Positions 9,536 to 18,120 of a stretch of 64,000 bases of DNA are shown in pieces. Position numbers and translations under genes: made by a program. Each line of letters starts with the position of its first letter. The first letter of the stretch is position 1. The notes beneath the pieces are model-generated. The model was given only the letters and a program-made list of their open reading frames with translations. It did not search any database and was not told the DNA's origin. The stretch comes from Halovivax cerinus (GTDB lineage Archaea > Halobacteriota > Halobacteria > Halobacteriales > Natrialbaceae), in NCBI RefSeq assembly GCF_024498195.1, contig NZ_CP101824.1, positions 3,100,001-3,164,000 on the forward strand. The letters run 5' to 3'.

Positions 9536-10099
9536 CTACTCCGACGGCCCGTCCGTCTCGATACCATCGTCCAGCAGGAGACCGAGGTACGACGTCCGAA
9601 TCTGGTCGGTCGGATCGAGTCCGAGTCGATCGAGGACGTCGAACGCGCCGCGACGGACCGCCTCGACGTCCGACTCCGTCGTTCCACGCTCGACCTCGAC
9701 GTACTCGCCGACGTCCGCGACGACGTCGAGCGTGACTGCGTAGCCCTCCACGTCGTAGACGGTCCGCTCCTTGCGGACGGTCGCGGTCGGCGTAAATCCG
9801 AGTCGCTCGAAAATTTCTGCCAGTTCGGAGTCGCTGTCGACGCTCGTCTCGAACTCCTCTCGCGTCTTCGACTCGTCGTCGACGAGCGGACCCTTGTAGG
9901 TCACGTTCACGACCGTTTCGTCCGCCGTCAGTTCCCGGCGTATTCGGAGCGCTTCGTCCGTCTCACCGAACGACCGGTGTGGAGCGTCGTAGTAGACGTC
10001 GACCTGCGTCAGCGACCGATTCGCTTCGAATCCGAGGCGGTCCAGCCGGTCCCTCACGACGTCGAGATCGGCGGGTACCTTCACTTCGACTTCGTACAT
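9536..10099 (-). CDS. CYTH-domain protein, class IV adenylate cyclase-like (CyaB)
   Basis: A 187-residue CYTH (CyaB-thiamine triphosphatase) protein. The N-terminal EVEVKVP strand contains the signature ExExK acidic/basic motif. A triphosphate-binding tunnel pattern follows: LRIRREL, VNVTYKGP, and VTLDVVADVGEYVEVE near the end. Members are annotated class IV adenylate cyclase, but the archaeal ones may act on other triphosphates, so the reaction is not proven. I choose ATG 10099; a GTG at 10111 would add four residues. Confidence 0.85.
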   Translation of the reverse strand: MYEVEVKVPADLDVVRDRLDRLGFEANRSLTQVDVYYDAPHRSFGETDEALRIRRELTADETVVNVTYKGPLVDDESKTREEFETSVDSDSELAEIFERLGFTPTATVRKERTVYDVEGYAVTLDVVADVGEYVEVERGTTESDVEAVRRGAFDVLDRLGLDPTDQIRTSYLGLLLDDGIETDGPSE

Positions 10100-10346
10100 A
10101 CTCGCGTACACGTCCGGCGGTCAAAAGTATCGGTCGTTTCACGAACGGCGGACGTGGCAGTCGGGTTTCGAACGATACCGACAGCGATTCGTCGAAATAT
10201 CGTCCATCCCACGAACCGTGAAGATGGTCAGTCGATACCGCACACGGACGCCATCGGCGCGAATCGATCCGTGACCCCCTGTCGCCCCCCAGCATCGTAG
10301 TGGTGTCGGTCGCGGATACCCACGAACGTGGGGGCAAAACGTGTTC

Positions 10347-10353
10347 CTTAAAT
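10347..10353 (+). promoter_or_regulatory. TATA box of the FKBP gene
   Basis: CTTAAAT at 10347-10353 lies 24 bases before the ATG at 10377, so transcription would start at or next to the initiation codon (leaderless mRNA). Confidence 0.6.
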
Positions 10354-10376
10354 GTGGACGGGGAAACGTACAACGT

Positions 10377-11381
10377 ATGACCGATGAAGCAGAGCGGGAG
10401 GCTGAGACGGCAGCCGACGACGCCGAGGAAGAACCGGACGCCGAAGCCGAGGCGACCCAGGAGAGCGGGCTGCAAGACGGCGACTTCGTGAAGATCGCCT
10501 ATACGGCCCGAACGATCGAGGACGGACAGCTCGTCGACACGACCGATCAGGAGGTCGCCGAGGAAGAGGGCGTCGCAGACCAGGAGCGCGAGTTCGCGCC
10601 GCGGACGATCGTCGTCGGAGAGGGGCACATCTTCGAGGCGGTCGAAGACGCCGTACGCGGGAACGAAGTCGGCACCAGCGACACGGTCACCGTCGCCGCC
10701 GAGGAGGCCTTCGGCGAGTACGATCCCGACGCCGTCGAGACCGTAAGCTCCGAGAAGATCGACGAGGACGATCGGTACCCGGGTGCCCAGGTCCAGCTCG
10801 ACGGCCGTCAGGGCTTCGTCGAGACGATCGTGGGCGGCCGTGCCCGCGTCGACTTCAACCACCCGCTCGCCGGAGAGGACGTCGAGTACGACTTCGAAGT
10901 GATCGAGGAGGTGGACGACCGCGAGCAACAGGCCGCCGGTCTGTTCGAGATGTACATCGACGTCGAACCCGAGGTCCACATCGAGGTCGACGAGGTCGAA
11001 GAGGAGGTACTCGTCGAACCGGACGACGACGCGGACGAAGACGACTCGGCGGACGAAAGCGACGAGCCAGAGCCGGAGTACGAGACGGAGATCGTCGAGA
11101 AAGAGACGCTCTACGTCGAGTCGACGCCCCAGCTGACGATGAACCAGCAGTGGATGTTCTCCAAGCAGCAGATCGCCCAGGACGTCATGGACAAGGTCGG
11201 CGTCGACCGCGTGATCGTCCAGGACATCATCGACGGCAGCGGCATGGGCATGCCCGGTATGATGGGTGGCATGGGCGGTATGGGCGGCATGGGTGACGGG
11301 GACCTAGAAGACGCGCTCGAGGACGCCGACGTGGACGCCGACGAGCTCGTCGAAGAGCTCGAAGCCGAAACCGACGAGTAA
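10377..11381 (+). CDS. FKBP-type peptidyl-prolyl isomerase (SlyD-like, with C-terminal extension)
   Basis: Proline isomerase/chaperone. An acidic leader of about 35 residues precedes the FKBP core (DGDFVKIAYTARTIEDG) with a flap/IF insertion (GAQVQLDG ... GGRARVDFNHPLAGEDVEYDFEV), the layout of long archaeal FKBPs. A second domain follows an acidic linker and ends in a helical block (LTMNQQWMFSKQQIAQDVM). After that comes a Gly-Met-rich stretch (GMGMPGMMGGMGGMGG) and an acidic tail. ATG 10377 is chosen because of the TATA box and because upstream residues are not family-like. The Gly/Met run resembles chaperonin tails and could bind client proteins or metal (inference). Confidence 0.9.
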   Translation: MTDEAEREAETAADDAEEEPDAEAEATQESGLQDGDFVKIAYTARTIEDGQLVDTTDQEVAEEEGVADQEREFAPRTIVVGEGHIFEAVEDAVRGNEVGTSDTVTVAAEEAFGEYDPDAVETVSSEKIDEDDRYPGAQVQLDGRQGFVETIVGGRARVDFNHPLAGEDVEYDFEVIEEVDDREQQAAGLFEMYIDVEPEVHIEVDEVEEEVLVEPDDDADEDDSADESDEPEPEYETEIVEKETLYVESTPQLTMNQQWMFSKQQIAQDVMDKVGVDRVIVQDIIDGSGMGMPGMMGGMGGMGGMGDGDLEDALEDADVDADELVEELEAETDE

Positions 11382-11745
11382 CCACCCAGGTCGCTCTCGA
11401 TCAGTTTCGAAGTCGAAACCGACGGGAACTCTTCCCGTTCGGTCGCTCCCATACCGACCCTCGTAGTACCGACCACGTCGGTACACTCCGTCGCGATTCG
11501 CTCGCGTTCGACGGACCGACTTGTTCCTCGAACGAATCCGTCGTCGTTTCGTCGAGAGCGTCCGTCGTCTCCTCGAACGCATCCGTCTGCGGCCCAATTC
11601 TAGTCGCTATAGAAGCGTTCCTGTCGCGATGACGACGGTCGACAGGCCGTTCCATGCTCCCTCTGGCACCCGCCACACCGGGAATCGACGCTGAGGTCGA
11701 CATCGTGTCGAACGGTTGTGACAGAAGAGCCACCGTCCTGATCGT
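11382..11745. other. Spacer between convergent genes, no gene seen
   Basis: The 364 bases between the FKBP stop and the RecA-fold protein stop hold no plausible ORF. There are short inverted pairs (taccgac...gtcggta near 11451-11484) and two related stretches containing gaacg(a/c)atccgtc near 11530-11590 that may act as terminator-type sequence. Confidence 0.4.
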
Positions 11746-12372
11746 TCAGGCGATGTCTCGGCTCGTGTCGATCGCCATCTCGTCTGCCATCTCCAGTTTG
11801 ATCCGTTCGGTCGGGGCACCGCCAGCCCTGAACTTGGGAATCGTGAGGAAGTTCTCCAGTTCCGTCGCTCCGATGTTGGTCTCCAGATCGAAGACCGCGT
11901 CGGCCATGTGCAGGGTTGCGGTCCGATTGTCGGGAATGGTCTCTCGCTTGAGGCAGTGGAGAACGGCGATGCTGCCGGTCTCTAGCATCTGGGTCTTGAG
12001 CTCGTTCAGGAAGACGCGATACTCCTCGACGGGCGTTTCCTCGAGAACGTCCATCGTGTCGACGATCAGGTTAGCGCCATCCGGGAGCGCGCCGACCAGG
12101 CGGCGCGCGTCGGTAACGGGATCGTCGCCCGTAATCTGTCGAATAGTCGGGCTTCCGACGCGCGCCTGTGACGTCTCCAGGCAGTGTCGAATCGCGTCGT
12201 CAGACCGTTCCGTCGAGATGTACAGGGTACCACGGGCGGCGGTGAGTTCGTACAGGAGCAGTTCCGACTGGCTGGCTGGCGAGGCCGTGAAGGCGACGAT
12301 GCACCCAGGCGGAAGCCCGCCATCGAGCTTCCGATCGAGGACGTCGATACCGGTTTCTAACCGACCAGCCAT
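11746..12372 (-). CDS. RAD55/KaiC-like RecA-fold protein with degenerate Walker A
   Basis: A 208-residue protein with the RecA/RAD55 fold start (TGIDVLDRKLDGGLPPG) seen in KaiC and RadB-like proteins. The Walker A position (residues about 28-38) reads FTASPASQSEL instead of GxxGxGK(T/S), so the lysine needed to hold ATP phosphates is missing. A Walker B-like strand is present (NLIVDT, 101-106). This degenerate form is recurrent in haloarchaeal paralogues, which are annotated RAD55-family ATPases or regulators. It is probably a non-hydrolysing structural or regulatory RecA-fold protein (inference). It stands alone, divergent from pyrB. Confidence 0.7.
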   Translation of the reverse strand: MAGRLETGIDVLDRKLDGGLPPGCIVAFTASPASQSELLLYELTAARGTLYISTERSDDAIRHCLETSQARVGSPTIRQITGDDPVTDARRLVGALPDGANLIVDTMDVLEETPVEEYRVFLNELKTQMLETGSIAVLHCLKRETIPDNRTATLHMADAVFDLETNIGATELENFLTIPKFRAGGAPTERIKLEMADEMAIDTSRDIA

Positions 12373-12626
12373 GTACGCCTGAAATAATGCACCACGGCGG
12401 CTATAACTCTTTGGCTTCGAGTAGTTTCCGTCGGTAACGAGCTCCAGACCCGGCGGGCGAGACCGTGATACGTCGCAGTGCCGTGCCGAATTGGCCGGGG
12501 CTGGAGAGTGAGGGGAGTGACTCGCACACGATGAGACACGAACACACTCGTCGGGTTCGATGGGACCGAACCGACCTCGGTCAGGATGGGGAGATTGAAG
12601 GGCACGCCACGCACACGTGCGAGTAG

Positions 12627-13544
12627 ATGCGTCACGGAAATATTCTCACGAGCAAACAACTGTCTCGGGCGGACATCGAAGCGGTCCTCGACCACGCGGC
12701 CGCGATCGAATCCGACGGATCGGCGGCCGTCGAGGACCGCTCCGAGACGGTGCTCGGCTTGCTATTTTTCGAGCCGAGTACGCGAACGAAGATGAGTTTC
12801 GAGACGGCGATCAAGCGCCTCGGCGGCGACGTCGTCGACATGGGGTCGGTCGACGCCTCGAGCGTCAAGAAGGGTGAGAGCCTCGCCGACACCGTTCGCG
12901 TGATAGAAGGCTACGCGGACGGTATCGTCCTCAGGCACCCGCGACAGGGGGCGGCGAAGCTAGCCAGCGAGTACGTCGACGTGCCGGTCATCAACGCCGG
13001 TGACGGGGCCGGTCACCATCCGACGCAGACCCTCCTCGATCTATACACCATCCGAGAGAACGCCGGTCTCGACGATCTCACCATCGGGATCATGGGCGAT
13101 CTCAAATACGGTCGGACCGTCCACTCGCTCGCGTACGCCCTCTCGAATTTCGACACGCGACAGCACTTCGTCAGCCCGGAGAGCCTCCAACTTCCGCGGG
13201 AGGTCGTCTTCGACTTACACCAGGAGGGTGCATCGGTGAAAGAACACGAATCGCTCGACCCGATCCTCCCGGAACTCGACGTTCTCTACGTGACGCGAAT
13301 CCAGCGCGAGCGCTTCCCCGACGAGAACGAGTACCAGAAAGTCGCCGGCGAGTACTGCATCACGACGGAGACCCTCGAGGCCGCGAGCGACGAACTCTCG
13401 GTGATGCACCCGCTGCCGCGCGTCGACGAGATCGCCCCTGGTGTCGACACGACGGACCACGCGACGTACTTCGAACAGGCTCACAACGGCGTCCCGGTTC
13501 GAATGGCCCTCCTGGACCTCCTGCTGGGTGATTCCGATGAGTGA
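12627..13544 (+). CDS. pyrB: Aspartate carbamoyltransferase catalytic chain
   Basis: Condenses carbamoyl phosphate and aspartate in pyrimidine synthesis. The 305-residue sequence has the carbamoyl-phosphate loop [12 protein letters not shown] (S51-T-R-T54) near the N-terminus, then [26 protein letters not shown] and the C-terminal HPLPRVDEI block. Length is standard. The stop overlaps the pyrI start by 8 bases (13537-13544), so both chains are co-translated in the ratio needed for the catalytic trimer / regulatory dimer complex. Confidence 0.97.
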   Translation: MRHGNILTSKQLSRADIEAVLDHAAAIESDGSAAVEDRSETVLGLLFFEPSTRTKMSFETAIKRLGGDVVDMGSVDASSVKKGESLADTVRVIEGYADGIVLRHPRQGAAKLASEYVDVPVINAGDGAGHHPTQTLLDLYTIRENAGLDDLTIGIMGDLKYGRTVHSLAYALSNFDTRQHFVSPESLQLPREVVFDLHQEGASVKEHESLDPILPELDVLYVTRIQRERFPDENEYQKVAGEYCITTETLEAASDELSVMHPLPRVDEIAPGVDTTDHATYFEQAHNGVPVRMALLDLLLGDSDE

Positions 13545-13998
13545 GAACCACGAACTCCGGGTCAGCAAGATCAAGAACGGGACCGTGATCGATCACGTCC
13601 ACGCCGGCCAGGCCCTCAACGTCCTCGCCATCCTCGGCATCGACGGATCGGACGGCGAGGGAGTCTCCATCGGGATGAACGTCCCGTCCGACCGCCTCGC
13701 CACCAAGGACATCGTAAAGGTCGAGGGACGTGAACTGAGCCAGGAAGAGGTCGACGTCCTCTCGTTGATCGCCCCCGAAGCCACCATCAACATCGTCCGC
13801 GAGTACGACGTCGTCGAGAAACACCGCGTCGAGCGACCGGATTCCGTCGAAGGGATTCTCAGTTGCCCGAACGCCGGGTGTATCACCGCAGCCGACGAAC
13901 CGGTCACGTCCCGGTTCGACGTCCTCGACGATGGCGTCCGGTGTGTCTACTGCGAACGGATCGTTCGTGACGGGATTCCAGCCTTGATCGAACGCTAA
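13537..13998 (+). CDS. pyrI: Aspartate carbamoyltransferase regulatory chain
   Basis: A 153-residue regulatory subunit. The N-terminal allosteric domain ([16 protein letters not shown]) binds CTP/ATP in known homologues. The C-terminal zinc domain has Cys110, Cys115, Cys136 and Cys139 (CPNAGC and CVYC), which bind Zn and contact PyrB. ATG 13537 lies inside the end of pyrB. End-product control by CTP is expected from the family. Confidence 0.97.
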   Translation: MSENHELRVSKIKNGTVIDHVHAGQALNVLAILGIDGSDGEGVSIGMNVPSDRLATKDIVKVEGRELSQEEVDVLSLIAPEATINIVREYDVVEKHRVERPDSVEGILSCPNAGCITAADEPVTSRFDVLDDGVRCVYCERIVRDGIPALIER

Positions 13999-14058
13999 TT
14001 TCTCTCACAATATACTCCTCCAAAAGGGTTAATAGGGAGCGTCAGGTAGATCCGCTGT

Positions 14059-14181
14059 ATGTCACGAACGACGAAAGTCATCCTCGCGCTGGTCGCGGTC
14101 GTCGCCCTCTGGAAACTGTACAGCACCGTCTCACCATCCCCCATCGAGTACGAGCCCGAACCGGAGACGCAGACGGCGTAA
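14059..14181 (+). CDS. 40-residue single-span membrane protein
   Basis: A 40-residue ORF starting at 14059 (MSRTTKVILALVAVVALWKL...) and ending with TAA at 14179-14181. It consists of a short positive N-terminus, one hydrophobic helix (about 7-19) and an acidic Pro/Glu tail. The support is a TTAATA TATA-like box at 14029-14034, correctly spaced for a leaderless transcript, and its own stop codon well inside an otherwise empty spacer behind pyrI. I recognise no family. Confidence 0.6.
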   Translation: MSRTTKVILALVAVVALWKLYSTVSPSPIEYEPEPETQTA

Positions 14182-14240
14182 GACCGACCGAACCGGTCGG
14201 TGAACGAACGCCTTAACCCGTCCGGACCGAACGGTGATAC

Positions 14241-15074
14241 ATGGTCGGCGTCGTCACCCGAAACGAGCCAGAAGTCAACTGGGCGGAGTTCGATCGTGCG
14301 TTCTACGAAGTCAAAGACGTCACCGGCCGGTCGGCGGAACCGCTCCCGTCGGCCATCAACATGGTCTCGTGTTTCGGTGACAACGCGGCAGCCGACGCCG
14401 ACCCCTCGCTAGTCGCGGTCGACGACGGCGGAACGCGTGCGACCCGCGAGCAACCGTACTTCGACTGGGCGTACATCTGTCCGTCTCGAACGGCCTACCA
14501 GGACGGACTCTTCGAGATCGTCGACGACTGCGTGGCCGCGAACGAAGACGTCAGACTCGACGACGTGGGGTTTCCACGAGCCGAATACTGTCGCTGTCAG
14601 GCCTGCGAGACGGCGTTTCGGGAACACGAGTCCGACGACTGGATGACGTGGCGCGCCGACGTCATCACGGACTTCGTCGCTCGAGCGGCCGACCGGATCC
14701 CCGGCCGTGTGTATCTGACCCTGTACCCGGATCCGTATCCCGGGCACCTCTACGAACGGTCGGGTCTCGACCTCTCCGCGCTCGACCCCTACGTCGACGA
14801 ATTCGTCGTCCCGCTGTACGACACACACTACGGGACGACCTACTGGCTCGAATCGCTCGCGAAGGGGTTCGAGAGCGCGCTCGAAACGCCGTTCAGCGTC
14901 GAACTGTACGCGGTCGACGTCGCGATCGACGACCTCGCCCACGCGGCCCAGGTCGCCGAAACGTACGCGAGCGACGTCTACTTCGGCTACGACGCGAGCA
15001 ACGCGCGAGCCACCGTCAGGCGCATGCGAGCGGACGACCGACAGGGGGAGACGTTCGGTGCGCCCGACTCCTGA
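14241..15074 (+). CDS. Conserved haloarchaeal protein, possible TIM-barrel glycosidase-like fold
   Basis: A 277-residue cytosolic protein without membrane segments. Alternating strand/helix pattern with short motifs such as VGFPRAEYCRC, VYLTLYPDPYPGHLYE and FVVPLYDTHYG suggests a TIM-barrel, perhaps related to glycoside-hydrolase-like putative enzymes. A C-x-C-x2-C cluster (YCRCQAC) could bind a metal. A CTTAACC promoter-like box at 14212-14218 sits 23-29 bases before ATG 14241. Function unknown; it follows the pyr genes but its own promoter argues against an operon. Confidence 0.55.
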   Translation: MVGVVTRNEPEVNWAEFDRAFYEVKDVTGRSAEPLPSAINMVSCFGDNAAADADPSLVAVDDGGTRATREQPYFDWAYICPSRTAYQDGLFEIVDDCVAANEDVRLDDVGFPRAEYCRCQACETAFREHESDDWMTWRADVITDFVARAADRIPGRVYLTLYPDPYPGHLYERSGLDLSALDPYVDEFVVPLYDTHYGTTYWLESLAKGFESALETPFSVELYAVDVAIDDLAHAAQVAETYASDVYFGYDASNARATVRRMRADDRQGETFGAPDS

Positions 15075-15157
15075 CCGGTAGCCGATCGACAGCACGACGG
15101 CTCGACGTGGTCCTGTCAGCGCCCGTCACGGACGAAACCCGATCGAACGGTCGGCGG

Positions 15158-16009
15158 TCAGGACCGATCGGAGTCGCTATCGGAGTCGGTGTCCCGATCG
15201 TGGAGCCCCCGGTCGTCGTCGCTATCGGAGTCGGTGTCCCGGTCTCGCACCTCGCGTTCGGCGTCCGTCAGTTCGTCGTCTGTGCCGCCGACGCGGTCGC
15301 CGTCGCCGACGTCCGGATCCATCGCTTCTCCCTCCGATCCCCTGTGAGCCGAGGACGAGCTTCGACCCCGGTCACTCCGCTCCGACCCGGAGAGTCCCGC
15401 GTCGGTGGTACCCGGGTCGTCGTCCATCGGCCGATCGTCCGGCCCGCCGGATCCACTCGACTCCGTTCGTCCACCGGCGACGTCGCGCTCCGGGACACTG
15501 CGGTTGGTTCGGTCGTCTGAATCGGAACGCTCACGCTGGTCGACGTCGCCGACGGGTCCCGTTTCGGTCCCCATCGACTCCTCCGCTCCCAGTTCGCTCC
15601 CCCGGTCACGGCCCCCGTGGTCGCCCGTCGCGTCTCCTCGGCCCGTCCGATCCTCCGGCGTCGACTCGGAATCGTCCCGTCGACCGGTCTCCGCGGACTC
15701 GGTACTCGTACCCGCGTCGCGACCGCTCGACACGTCCTGATCCATCGTCCCCGCCGTCGTGTCGCCGTGGAGTTCTCCACTGAGGTGGATCTCGTCCCCG
15801 GTGATGCGATCGATCGCGTCCTCCTGTAACGGATACGTGTCGTCGCCGGTGTCTTCCCACCCGAGCGCCGCTTTGATACTGTCCGTGAGACCCGGATCCG
15901 GGTTGATACGAGCGGTCCCGTGTTCGACTGCCGTCACCATCCCGACTTCCTCGCCGCTCGCGTTCACCACGGTCTTTCCCACGTCGTCGTCGCCGAATGC
16001 TGCGCACAT
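15158..16009 (-). CDS. PRC-barrel-like N-terminal protein with long disordered acidic tail
   Basis: The start is ATG 16009 (MCAAFGDDDVGKTVV); an in-frame extension to 16081 is not conserved-looking. Residues 1-85 resemble a PRC-barrel/DUF2171-type beta domain (GKTVVNASGEEVGMVTAVE ... LGWEDTGDDTYPLQEDAIDRIT). The other ~200 residues are Ser/Asp/Arg/Gly/Thr-rich and disordered, and end in a repeated RDTDSDSD-type unit (encoded by DNA repeats near 15165-15240). The tail probably arose by repeat expansion. The role is unknown; PRC-barrels elsewhere sit in ribosome maturation and cell-division proteins. Confidence 0.6.
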   Translation of the reverse strand: MCAAFGDDDVGKTVVNASGEEVGMVTAVEHGTARINPDPGLTDSIKAALGWEDTGDDTYPLQEDAIDRITGDEIHLSGELHGDTTAGTMDQDVSSGRDAGTSTESAETGRRDDSESTPEDRTGRGDATGDHGGRDRGSELGAEESMGTETGPVGDVDQRERSDSDDRTNRSVPERDVAGGRTESSGSGGPDDRPMDDDPGTTDAGLSGSERSDRGRSSSSAHRGSEGEAMDPDVGDGDRVGGTDDELTDAEREVRDRDTDSDSDDDRGLHDRDTDSDSDSDRS

Positions 16010-16155
16010 AGCAACGATACTGTCGACGATGTCGTGTATGCCAGTGGTGCTTGCACAGACCGGGACGGAAACGATCCCCACACGCTGACCAAATTAGCAG
16101 TCTCCTCCATCCGACTACAGACTCCTCAATCCCTCGAACACACACCCTGACCCAC

Positions 16156-17355
16156 CTACTCCTCGTCGTGCCACAGCTGTCCGTCCTCGGGGATGGTCGA
16201 CAGTCCCAGCAGTTGGGCGTGGACGCTCGGCTCGTCGGGAGCGTCCATCCTGTAGAGGTCGAGCGAGAGATCGCCCTCGTAGGCAGTCCCGACGGCCAGC
16301 GAGATCATTTCCTCGTCGGGCGGCACGTCCGCCGGTAACTCGCCGATCGGCAGGCCGTCCTCGTCGACGAGTCGGCGGATGAACGTCTCCGAGTTCACCT
16401 CCCAGAGCCTGTCGTCGCGACGACGAACGCAGAAGACGTGACACCTGTCGCCGTAGTCCAGATCGTCCGGGAACGTCCCGTAGTCCATCCCCTCGAACTC
16501 GAACGGTGCGTGGGCCTCGCACACAACCGGGTCGCTCGCCAGTTCGCCCGGTTCGAGTTCGCGGAACGGATCGACGAACGTCGACCGCTTCCTGTCGATC
16601 TCCGCACGCAGCTCCGTGACAGATCGGCCCTCGAACAGGTACTCGTACGCCGACACCTCGTGATCGCCCGAGAGGTCCGGCCGTACGTGGCCAGGGACCG
16701 GATCGGTGCGGAGAAACACGGCGCCGGTGTCGAGTTCTGCCGCCTTCCAGACCGGCGCGTCGAGCACCCTGTCGCGGCCGCCGAAGCCCGGGAACCACTC
16801 CTCCGAGAAGACGGTCATCCACCCCAGTTCCTCGAGACCGCTGTTCGGCGGGTGCTCGTCCGGGTGTAACCCCATCAACTCATCGATGTGACGGATCGAG
16901 ACGGTCAGGTACCACGGATCCAGGGCTTCGGCGAGGGCAACGACAGCCTCCTCCACGGTCTCCGCCCGCTCCCGGGCTGGCTCCGCCGATACCTCGTTCG
17001 ACTCGAACGCGCGTTCGGTGATCCCGTCGACGTGGACGACCGGAGCGAGTTCGTCGTACCGCTCGTCAGCATCGAGCGTGAACGTCACGAGCGCGTACCG
17101 GTCGGCGAACTCGGTCCTGACGACACCGGACTTGGCCGCCGCGATCTCCGCTCCCACGGTGTCGAACGACGAGTCGTTCCTGGTCTCCCGCCCGTCCTCG
17201 AACGACCCCACCTCGTACCAGTGTACCTGATCGGCTGCTCTGTTCCAGTCCGTCTCGAATCCGGACTCGTGGAGTCGTTCGATCGCGCGGCGAACGAGAT
17301 TGTCCGTCGGATCGTCGACGAAGGCGGACACCTGCAACTTCCTGGGATCGCTCAT
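16156..17355 (-). CDS. Hypothetical protein, no recognised family
   Basis: A 399-residue acidic soluble protein starting at ATG 17355 (MSDPRKLQVSAFV). I recognise no domain. Residues 1-130 look like an alpha/beta domain with ligand-binding style strands (YALVTFTLDADERYDEL). The middle has WYLTVSIRHIDELMG. The C-terminal half carries EFEGMDYGTFPDDLDYGDRCHVFCVRRRDD. There are no membrane helices, signal peptide or nuclease/helicase motifs. It sits beside the tRNA-Lys gene and its duplicated 3' ends, so it may be cargo of a former integrated element (inference). Confidence 0.6.
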   Translation of the reverse strand: MSDPRKLQVSAFVDDPTDNLVRRAIERLHESGFETDWNRAADQVHWYEVGSFEDGRETRNDSSFDTVGAEIAAAKSGVVRTEFADRYALVTFTLDADERYDELAPVVHVDGITERAFESNEVSAEPARERAETVEEAVVALAEALDPWYLTVSIRHIDELMGLHPDEHPPNSGLEELGWMTVFSEEWFPGFGGRDRVLDAPVWKAAELDTGAVFLRTDPVPGHVRPDLSGDHEVSAYEYLFEGRSVTELRAEIDRKRSTFVDPFRELEPGELASDPVVCEAHAPFEFEGMDYGTFPDDLDYGDRCHVFCVRRRDDRLWEVNSETFIRRLVDEDGLPIGELPADVPPDEEMISLAVGTAYEGDLSLDLYRMDAPDEPSVHAQLLGLSTIPEDGQLWHDEE

Positions 17356-17519
17356 GCGATCCGATCGTGAGGGAACGGATATAATTTCCTGCGCTCCGAA
17401 TCGAACTATCGAAGGCCCACGGCCGCGACGAGAGTGTCGACCTCGCAGAGAGACCGACATCAGAGGCATCCAGATTCGTGTAGACGTACCTGAACCAGGT
17501 CGTGACCGACACTCCTGAC

Positions 17520-17753
17520 CGGGCACGATTTGAACGACGCCCAGAACAGCCCGCTTCGCTGCGCCGTTCTGGTCTACTTCAATCGCGGCGGCCGTCCCAC
17601 TCCTCACGTCCGTTCGTCGTGTAACCGGGCCGGGCGCGATTTGAACCGAAACCAGACGTTCCTGCTCGGGCCACTGGCCCTGCGCGGGCTGCGACTGGTA
17701 GGGCTCAAATCGCTGGTGACCGCTTTGCTCGTCACGTCCGTTCCTCGCAAAAG
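17520..17753 (-). repeat. Two degenerate copies of the tRNA-Lys 3' end with flanks
   Basis: The 20-mer formed by the acceptor 3' strand and T arm of tRNA-Lys (17755-17774) recurs perfectly at 17627-17646. It recurs with one mismatch over 16 bases at 17520-17535. A second shared block (cacgtccgttc) precedes the copies at 17627 and 17755. The segments are about 110-130 bp apart. No full tRNA can be folded from the two upstream copies. They look like old attachment-site duplicates or relics left at the tRNA gene by integrated elements. Confidence 0.65.
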
Positions 17754-17827
17754 CGGGCCGGGCGCGATTTGAACACGCGACCGTCTGATTAAGAGTCAGA
17801 CGCTCTGCCTAACTGAGCTACCGGCCC
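17754..17827 (-). tRNA. tRNA-Lys (anticodon CUU)
   Basis: On the minus strand a complete 74-base cloverleaf can be drawn. It has a 7-bp acceptor (GGGCCGG / CCGGCCC), D arm GCTC...GAGC, anticodon stem TCTGA/TCAGA with loop CTCTTAA (anticodon CTT, reads AAG), a five-base variable loop, and T arm GCGTG/CGCGC around TTCAAAT. The discriminator base is G. CCA is not encoded. There is no intron. Confidence 0.95.
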
Positions 17828-17961
17828 TACACCTCCGAGTTTTCGTCGGGCATTGAAATACATTTCCCTTGGCGCGTCCGGCCGGGAACGCGGAGCGTCG
17901 CGACGAGCCCGGTCGTACCCTCCATAAAAATCGACGCTGACTGACCGGCCAATCCCCGCAC

Positions 17962-18120
17962 CTACCCTCGCAACTCCTGGACTTGCGCGAGCGAGAGCCA
18001 GCAGCCGCACGGACTCGCTGCGTGCGAGTGCGGTCCAGACGACGTGATACGGACGACTGGTCTGTCGCAGAGCGGACACAGCGGAAACGGACAGTCCGCC
18101 GGATCGGGGACGTCGCTCAT
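17962..18120 (-). CDS. Small zinc-finger protein (52 residues)
   Basis: A 52-residue micro-protein starting at ATG 18120. It carries CPLC near residue 15, and then HSHAASPCGC, so three to four cysteines plus two histidines could bind zinc. It aligns over its whole core with the C-terminal part of the upstream gene (CPxC-x-P-V-[IV], GP-x-[LS]-HAA-x-PCGC). Its start overlaps the stop of that gene (ATGA), which implies translational coupling. It belongs to the broad class of haloarchaeal small CPxCG-type zinc proteins, most of unknown function. Confidence 0.65.
   Translation of the reverse strand: MSDVPDPADCPFPLCPLCDRPVVRITSSGPHSHAASPCGCWLSLAQVQELRG

Noticed and set aside
17520-17700. Additional tRNA genes
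   Set aside because: Only the acceptor/T-arm part is repeated; no D or anticodon arm can be formed.
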